In this document: one piece after another, positions 7,507 through 11,688 of the stretch
How positions within the stretch are numbered: position 1 is the first letter of the stretch
Layout of the letters: every line of letters starts with the position of its first letter
Assembly: GCA_036514535.1 (NCBI GenBank)
Contig: DATBWZ010000021.1
Location: 1 to 11,688 of the forward strand
Length of the DNA: 11,688 nucleotides
From: DATBWZ01 sp036514535
GTDB lineage: Bacteria > JAMCPX01 > DATBWZ01
Direction: 5' to 3'
Program-made: the position numbers and the translations under genes
Notes under the pieces: model-generated
Seen by the model: the letters and a program-made list of their open reading frames with translations, nothing else
Database searches by the model: none
Told to the model about the DNA's origin: nothing

Positions 7507-7518
7507 ATTTGGCACCCC
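7418..7518. repeat. 101-bp direct repeat, copy B (upstream duplicate)
   Basis: Upstream copy of 7288-7388, carrying the same palindrome at 7431-7442. Its flank extends GGGG into GAGGGG, a better ribosome binding site than copy A has. That suggests this end retains the original leader and the downstream copy is joined to a new flank. Of the two differences, one is silent (Phe) and one changes Ile to Val in the encoded helix, so the duplication looks recent. Confidence 0.97.
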
Positions 7519-7528
7519 TCGCTTTCAT
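7496..7528 (-). other. possible 10-codon upstream ORF (MKARGAKYDY)
   Basis: ATG 7528 to TAA 7498-7496, with a weak AGGA about 11 nt upstream. It overlaps the mini-ORF start (7506) in another frame and contains its ribosome binding site. Its last residues match the mini-ORF tail because both are read through the duplicated GGTGCCAAATATGACTATTAA stretch in the same alternative frame. This may be chance. Confidence 0.2.
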
Positions 7529-7550
7529 ATTTTCACCATTCCTATATAAC

Positions 7551-7566
7551 AGCAAAAGACATGCCA
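7551..7566 (-). promoter_or_regulatory. sigma-54 (RpoN) -24/-12 promoter of the kinase operon
   Basis: Minus-strand TGGCATGTCTTTTGCT matches the consensus TGGCACGN4TTGCW at every fixed position except C to T at the sixth. It has the invariant GG and GC with correct spacing, and a C before the T as the consensus prefers. The predicted start site is near 7540, leaving a leader of about 34 nt to ATG 7506. Transcription would need ATP-driven opening by a bacterial enhancer-binding protein, which is not encoded in this window. Confidence 0.75.
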
Positions 7567-7568
7567 GT

Positions 7569-7580
7569 ATAAATATTTAT
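7569..7580. repeat. AT-only palindrome next to the -24 box
   Basis: ATAAATATTTAT is a perfect 12-bp palindrome ending three bases upstream of the -24 element. It could be a bendable or regulator-binding site; AT-rich chance is also plausible. Confidence 0.35.
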
Positions 7581-7649
7581 CAAACCATATGAAATATAAG
7601 GATAGTTTCAGAAGAGGACTTTTGTTCTTTTTGAGAATGTCTTAATTAT

Positions 7650-7705
7650 GGGTATTTTTAAATTGTTTAAAGGGTATTTTTAACCCCTTTTGGTATCAGA
7701 ATACC
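7650..7705. promoter_or_regulatory. candidate upstream activator region: repeated GGTAT elements
   Basis: Two exact 12-bp direct repeats, GGGTATTTTTAA at 7650-7661 and 7672-7683, are spaced 22 bp apart (about two helical turns). Between them is a TTTAAA-TTG-TTTAAA dyad (7657-7671). Next to them is an inverted repeat GGTAT-CAGA-ATACC (7692-7705). The cluster lies about 110-165 bp upstream of the predicted sigma-54 start, the usual place for enhancer sites. The rest of the 270-bp gene-free stretch (7507-7776) is AT-rich. It contains a T-run right after the ligase stop, but I see no convincing hairpin terminator. Confidence 0.4.
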
Positions 7706-7776
7706 TTAAGCCAAAATATTTCTGCAGATTTATTTATAGGTTTATAAAATTATGCATGCCTTTAAAAAAAAATGCA

Positions 7777-9492
7777 CTATAAGTTTAAATCGATTTTTCT
7801 TCCTCCAGGTTCCATGTCCAAGGTATCCTTGGTGATCCCCTCTTTCTGAAGATTGCTTTTGATCACACGCTGGGTCTCGGTTTTTGGGAGTTCAGAAAGT
7901 ATACGGAGGTAACGGGGAATGGCAAACCTTGCCAGGCGATCCTTAAGAAAAGAGACAAGGTTTTTCGGATTAATCGTCTTTCCCTCTAACAGCACGATGG
8001 CTGCCATAACATCATCCTCACCAAGTTCCGATGGCACGGCATAAACCGCGCACTCTAACACATCCGGATGCTGGAGGATGGCGTGCTCTACCTCATAAGC
8101 GGATATATTTTCGCCGCGCCGGCGGAGTGACTCAGTTTTACGGCCAATGAAGTAAAGGTATCCTTTCTTATCGATATAGGTTAGGTCACCGGTGTGGAGC
8201 CAGCCGTCTTTGACCTTGTTGGAGGTTGCTTTTTCGTCTTTGTAGTATTCAACCGTTTTTCCCTTGTTTTTGCCGGTATAGAATATTAGTTCTCCATGTT
8301 TGCCAACAGGCACATCGTTCATGTTGTCATCAACGATGCGGTGCTTTGCCCCGAATGGTTTGCCTATGCTTCCGGCAGGAGCCTGGCCATAATTTAAGGT
8401 GAGAAAACCTCCTCCGTCCACAGCGCCGTAGGCCTCAATTATTTTCACTCCGAACCTTTTTTCAAATGGCGCCCACATCTCTGCCGGACATGCCGCGGAC
8501 AAAATACGGCTTACATTGTGCTCTCGGTCAGCAGGCTTTTCCGGCTGCTTCATCAGAATGGGGATCATAGCTCCCAGTGTATTGAAGACAGTGGCTCCGC
8601 TCGTCCGTATATCCTCCCAGAAATGGCTGGCGCTGAACCGCTCGCATAATGCCATTCTGGCATTGGCATGAAGGGCGCTTGTGAGTGTGATCAGAAGGGC
8701 ATTGGCGTGGAAGAGGGGCAGGCAGGTAAAGTAAACATCATCGGATTTGAACAATGCCCGGCTGATAATTCCAATAGTCATAATCCCTGTGGATCCGTAA
8801 CGTGTTGCTACCCCCTTTGGAAGTCCGGTAGTGCCAGAGGTGTACATCAGGAGACACGGATCGCCTTCACGGGGGGCAATATCTGGCTTATTCATGCTGA
8901 TGCCCGATTCATAGGCTCTATTCAAGGGTTCCTGTCCCCTGGACAATTGTGCACCGGAATGCGCGCCCTGAAGATTTATTATCACCCGGGGCTGGGAAAC
9001 CAAAGTATCCCTGATCTTATCAAAATAGGGCATAAGATCGTAGTCTATGCAGATGAACTTTACTTCGGAATGATTAAAAATATGGGCAAGCTGGTCGCCA
9101 CGGAGCGCAATATTCACCGGTACTGCGCACATGCCCAGACGCTGGGCTCCGAAATATGTATCCAGCCAGCGCGGGGAATTCTTCATCATAATAGCCAGGG
9201 CATTGCCAGGTTTTGCCCCTAAGGTGTAGAGGTAATTAGCGACTCTGTTGGCATTAGCGTTCATCTGCGCATAAGTGAATGTTTGACCGTAAAAGTAGAG
9301 GAATGGACGGTCAATGTTCTTTCTGGCCTTCTCCTCCAGGAGATCGGAGTGAGAGAATTCATGGGCGAAAGTCAGCCGGCCTTTTCTCCTGGTTAACCGG
9401 ATGGTCTCGCGCAATGTGCCGCGCCGGTATTCGTCAAACATAAGTCCGGCAAGCCCCCTGATTGCGCCGGAAACGATTTGGTAAGTTTTCAT
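7777..9492 (-). CDS. AMP-forming acyl-CoA ligase (CaiC / very-long-chain synthetase-like)
   Basis: 571 residues. It would activate a carboxylic acid to its acyl-CoA via an acyl-adenylate, supplying the dehydrogenases encoded upstream in the operon. The P-loop MYTSGTTGLPKG spans 216-227. The A5 motif is YGAVDGGGF (355-363, where YGxTE is usual). The A7 motif is GWLHTGD with D436, and the hinge region has FIGRKTESLRRRGENIS (448-464). RRRGENIS and the N-terminal LRG/HIFNHSE region fit the carnitine-CoA ligase/ACSVL group, so the chain length is uncertain. The C-terminal A10 segment reads PKTETQRVIK (536-545), with Arg542 where most family members have the catalytic Lys. The N-terminus (about 1-45) is basic and may touch the membrane. 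The start is 1 nt after the preceding TAA, with AAGGGG 8 nt away, and it is the last gene of the operon. Confidence 0.9.
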   Translation of the reverse strand: MKTYQIVSGAIRGLAGLMFDEYRRGTLRETIRLTRRKGRLTFAHEFSHSDLLEEKARKNIDRPFLYFYGQTFTYAQMNANANRVANYLYTLGAKPGNALAIMMKNSPRWLDTYFGAQRLGMCAVPVNIALRGDQLAHIFNHSEVKFICIDYDLMPYFDKIRDTLVSQPRVIINLQGAHSGAQLSRGQEPLNRAYESGISMNKPDIAPREGDPCLLMYTSGTTGLPKGVATRYGSTGIMTIGIISRALFKSDDVYFTCLPLFHANALLITLTSALHANARMALCERFSASHFWEDIRTSGATVFNTLGAMIPILMKQPEKPADREHNVSRILSAACPAEMWAPFEKRFGVKIIEAYGAVDGGGFLTLNYGQAPAGSIGKPFGAKHRIVDDNMNDVPVGKHGELIFYTGKNKGKTVEYYKDEKATSNKVKDGWLHTGDLTYIDKKGYLYFIGRKTESLRRRGENISAYEVEHAILQHPDVLECAVYAVPSELGEDDVMAAIVLLEGKTINPKNLVSFLKDRLARFAIPRYLRILSELPKTETQRVIKSNLQKEGITKDTLDMEPGGRKIDLNL

Positions 9493-9493
9493 A

Positions 9494-10603
9494 TTATTTC
9501 CCCTTGCGAATTATACCCTCTATCAGGTCAAGATGTTTCACAGGGGGTGCACCGAAAATGGATTCAACCTGTTTGGCGTCGCGCATCCGTTTTTCCTGAC
9601 CGTAGTCCTGCATATACCCATAACCTCCCAAAATCTGGACGCCGTCGGTTGTTGCCCGGCTAACCTGCTTGGTTAACAGGATAAATCCGGCATCCGAAAG
9701 CGGCCAGGGTTGTCCATTATCCGCGTTTTGTGCCATGGACTGGACAAGAGTTCTTCCGGTCTCCATAATCACGGCCATATTAGAGAGCATCATTCTTACT
9801 TGGTCATAATCTACTATCATCCGGCCGCCCTGGTAGCGTTCCTTTGCATATGTCAGCGCTGTTTCAAAGGACCCAGTTAGGATGCCTACTGCCATAGCTG
9901 CAGCTGCCGACCGGAATTTTTCAGCCAGGGCAGGGTAGACGGATTTTGCATCTGCGCATAAAAGATTTTCAGCGGGTACAGTTACATTGTCTATCTGTAT
10001 GTCTGCAACCGGACAGCTCCTGAGCCCAAGGCTCAACAACGGTTCGCTGACAGATAATCCGCGAGCTTTAGAATCTACAAGAAAAAATGCGATATCTTCA
10101 GTTTCTTTTAATTGTGCCGGCAGAATCACAACATCAGCCACAGGCGCCAAAGGCAGAAATTCAACCTTTCCTTTTAAAGAATACCCGTTATTTTTTTTCT
10201 CCGCAACCAGATCCCGGGACAAGTCAGTGGGTAGATCATAAACGGGGAAGGCGATTAGGGGTGATTTAAAGTATGTTTTAACCAATGGCTGTGATCCACA
10301 TGTGATAAGCACGGATTGCGCAAGTGAGTTTACGAATACTACAGAAGCGAAACTTGCATCGCTTCTGGCGAGAGAAAGAAGGATCTCGCAGAGCATGTCC
10401 ATACGCTGACCAACACCGCCATGAGTTTCTGGCAGCATAACCTGGAGAAGTCCAGCGTCCATGGCAGCCTTAATCGCGTTCTGGTTAAAATCGCAGAAAG
10501 GATAGTTGTCGAGTTCTATAACTCTTGGTTCCAGTTCTTTCTTAGCGAATCGCAAGGCAAGATCCCTAAACGATTGAATGTCAGATGTAATATTTGATGA
10601 CAT
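9494..10603 (-). CDS. acyl-CoA dehydrogenase-like subunit lacking the catalytic Glu
   Basis: 369 residues from ATG 10603, with the acyl-CoA dehydrogenase fold: N-terminal helical domain (1-115), middle beta domain (about 118-215) and C-terminal helices (225-360). QILGGYGY (323-330) and EKRMRDAK (337-344), which contact FAD and the dimer partner in the family, are kept. Where the family has TEPxAGSD this protein reads VYDLPTDLSRD (121-131). Where the base sits in YEGT it reads IFGA (349-352), so the Glu is Phe350. No Glu occupies the alternative isovaleryl-CoA dehydrogenase position either. It is probably the non-catalytic partner of the dehydrogenase encoded just upstream, by analogy with heteromeric FadE pairs of actinobacteria. 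A GTG start at 10627 is unlikely because it would place the ribosome binding site inside the gene. Confidence 0.88.
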   Translation of the reverse strand: MSSNITSDIQSFRDLALRFAKKELEPRVIELDNYPFCDFNQNAIKAAMDAGLLQVMLPETHGGVGQRMDMLCEILLSLARSDASFASVVFVNSLAQSVLITCGSQPLVKTYFKSPLIAFPVYDLPTDLSRDLVAEKKNNGYSLKGKVEFLPLAPVADVVILPAQLKETEDIAFFLVDSKARGLSVSEPLLSLGLRSCPVADIQIDNVTVPAENLLCADAKSVYPALAEKFRSAAAAMAVGILTGSFETALTYAKERYQGGRMIVDYDQVRMMLSNMAVIMETGRTLVQSMAQNADNGQPWPLSDAGFILLTKQVSRATTDGVQILGGYGYMQDYGQEKRMRDAKQVESIFGAPPVKHLDLIEGIIRKGK

Positions 10604-10608
10604 GATTG

Positions 10609-10618
10609 CCTCCTCCTC
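10609..10618 (-). promoter_or_regulatory. ribosome binding site that fixes the start of the second dehydrogenase
   Basis: GAGGAGGAGG, 5 nt before ATG 10603. It makes that ATG, and not the upstream GTG at 10627, the start. It lies within the 26-nt gap after the preceding stop codon, so the two dehydrogenases are likely made in similar amounts. Confidence 0.75.
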
Positions 10619-10629
10619 TGATACCACTA

Positions 10630-11688
10630 TTAGAATACTTCCACTCCAGGCAGTTGTCTGGCAAGGTAATGTTTGAACATGTTCAGACGATTAAGCTGAT
10701 TTGTCCCTTCAAAAATTTGCAGAAGCTTTGCATCGCGGAATCCCTTTTCAATGCCGTGGTCGTGACGAATTCCGGCCCGAGAGAGAAACTCTACAGCCAG
10801 ATGCCCGTTCTCCATAGCCATATCCGATCCAGCCACTTTTGCCATGGAGGACATAAACTGAATGCGCGCCCTGTTTTGTGGCTTGGTGTCAAGGATCTGT
10901 TCTATCATCTTTTTTCTGAGCCAAGTGGAGTGGAAAATTTTCTTGAACCACCTGTTATCAAATACCTTTTTCATAAAATTAGTATTCATAAATCCAGGTA
11001 TGGATTTTGAGAGCATTCCCTCCATATTTGACATCAAAGCGAAGGTTGACTCCATATAAAGGGAACGAGCCATCATTACATTGGTGAACATATTAGTGAG
11101 AATTGCCTGCGCCCATTGCTGGTTGAGGAGAGTCCTGCCCCTGAATTTTGTCCTCTTTGCAATGTCCAGCGCTCGTTCAAACGAACCCCTGGCGTTGCCG
11201 GTGCCCATCGCTCCAACTGCGGTGCGGGTAATGCCAAGGACCATTTCAAGCAGCAGCTCGATCTGTTTGCGGAACTTTGGTTCTGGAAATTCTAATGTGT
11301 TCATGACTATATTCTCGTCGGGCACAAAACAATCCTCAAAAATCAGCTCGCTGATAGTGGACACGCGGTGCCCCATCTTGCGTTCCTTGCGGCCCAAAGA
11401 GAATCCATTGGCATCTTTGGGCAAGATGAAGCAGCCATAGTTGTTGACGGGATCCTTCAGGTCAAAGGGCATAAGGATCACATGATCACTGGCCATATGG
11501 CCAGTGCTTATAAACACCTTGCGGCCGTTGAGCACAGCTCCGCCAGCCACCTTTTTGGCCTGGCCCACGAGATGGGCTTTTGGATAAAGATCCGGTTCCT
11601 CTACGTCGGTGCCTGCAGAGGGTTCGGTGATAGCACAGTCAATCACATATGGCGTGTCGCTCTTTTCGTACCTAACGATCTTTTCTGC
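10630..11688 (-). CDS. acyl-CoA dehydrogenase, catalytic subunit (5' end beyond the window)
   Basis: 352 residues are visible; the frame is open to base 11688, so the N-terminal domain is cut off. It would oxidise an acyl-CoA to the 2-enoyl-CoA and pass electrons from FAD to electron-transfer flavoprotein. The first visible part has the FAD/substrate loop CAITEPSAGTD (18-28). GRKVFISTG (55-63) follows in the beta domain. The C-terminus has FRDAK (317-321) and IFEGTNQ with catalytic Glu327. An unusual segment at about 219-279 lies between helices of the C-terminal domain. It is rich in Phe, Trp, Lys and Arg (for example KKVFDNRWFKKIF). Internal GTG 11646 is not a start, since conserved sequence continues above it. 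The gene sits 26 nt upstream of a catalytically degenerate paralogue, with the ligase after that, forming a fatty-acid or aromatic-acid activation and oxidation operon. Confidence 0.92.
   Translation of the reverse strand, partial: AEKIVRYEKSDTPYVIDCAITEPSAGTDVEEPDLYPKAHLVGQAKKVAGGAVLNGRKVFISTGHMASDHVILMPFDLKDPVNNYGCFILPKDANGFSLGRKERKMGHRVSTISELIFEDCFVPDENIVMNTLEFPEPKFRKQIELLLEMVLGITRTAVGAMGTGNARGSFERALDIAKRTKFRGRTLLNQQWAQAILTNMFTNVMMARSLYMESTFALMSNMEGMLSKSIPGFMNTNFMKKVFDNRWFKKIFHSTWLRKKMIEQILDTKPQNRARIQFMSSMAKVAGSDMAMENGHLAVEFLSRAGIRHDHGIEKGFRDAKLLQIFEGTNQLNRLNMFKHYLARQLPGVEVF

Noticed and set aside
7288..7518. The direct repeat as an insertion sequence, CRISPR or mobile element
   Set aside because: There are only two copies, with no terminal inverted repeats, target duplication or transposase. 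The repeat is a partial duplication of the adjacent gene's own 5' end.
7578..7590. IHF site between the enhancer region and the sigma-54 promoter
   Set aside because: TATCAAACCATAT matches only the first half of WATCAANNNNTTR, with two misses in the second half. That is too weak to call.
7672..7690. Intrinsic terminator formed by AAAGGGT/ACCCCTTT
   Set aside because: The stem is short with a bulge and no proper U-tract follows on either strand. The element is better explained as part of the repeated regulatory motif.
8668..9222. 184-codon plus-strand open frame
   Set aside because: It is fully antisense to the acyl-CoA ligase, which has clear motifs throughout this stretch. The plus-strand product has no recognisable domain and a shadow-like composition.
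10604..10627. GTG at 10627 as the start of the second acyl-CoA dehydrogenase
   Set aside because: The strong GAGGAGGAGG would then be inside the gene and nothing like a ribosome binding site precedes the GTG. ATG 10603 is better.

Overview
The window is a roughly 46 % GC stretch of bacterial chromosome. Nearly every gene lies on the minus strand; one lipoprotein gene is on the plus strand. The content suggests an anaerobic Gram-negative fatty-acid or acid degrader of the Desulfobacterota (deltaproteobacterial) kind. The reasons are paired acyl-CoA dehydrogenases with an acyl-CoA ligase, a stand-alone biotin carboxylase plus carboxyltransferase, and a sigma-54-type promoter in front of a multi-protein histidine-kinase operon. 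This taxonomic guess comes from protein style only and is not proven.

Reading from the right (the direction of transcription), 11688-7777 is a tight three-gene acyl-CoA operon. It holds a partial acyl-CoA dehydrogenase with an intact catalytic Glu, a second dehydrogenase that lacks that Glu and has a degraded FAD loop, and a CaiC/very-long-chain-type AMP-forming acyl-CoA ligase. The two dehydrogenases look like the catalytic and non-catalytic halves of a heteromeric enzyme.

Positions 7776-7507 are an AT-rich regulatory stretch. It contains a near-perfect -24/-12 (RpoN) promoter at 7566-7551. About 110-165 bp upstream of the predicted start site lies a cluster of GGTAT repeats in the usual place for an activator. 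Immediately downstream, a 101-bp segment is directly repeated at a 130-bp period. It duplicates the 5' end of a sensor kinase gene and leaves a 46-codon mini-gene encoding a single membrane helix.

Positions 7376-3443 hold a translationally coupled signalling operon: a membrane histidine kinase, a stand-alone receiver, and a REC-GAF-DHp protein whose ATP-binding domain is heavily degenerate. There is no DNA-binding output domain. The set resembles the KinA-Spo0F-Spo0B layout of a phosphorelay built from different parts.

A plus-strand gene for an unrecognised probable lipoprotein (2652-3395) converges on this operon. It diverges from a biotin carboxylase/carboxyltransferase pair (2539-1, the second gene cut by the window edge). 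Both divergent genes have good sigma-70 promoters placed so close to the ATG that leaderless mRNAs are likely. No RNA genes, CRISPR arrays, insertion sequences or convincing intrinsic terminators were seen.
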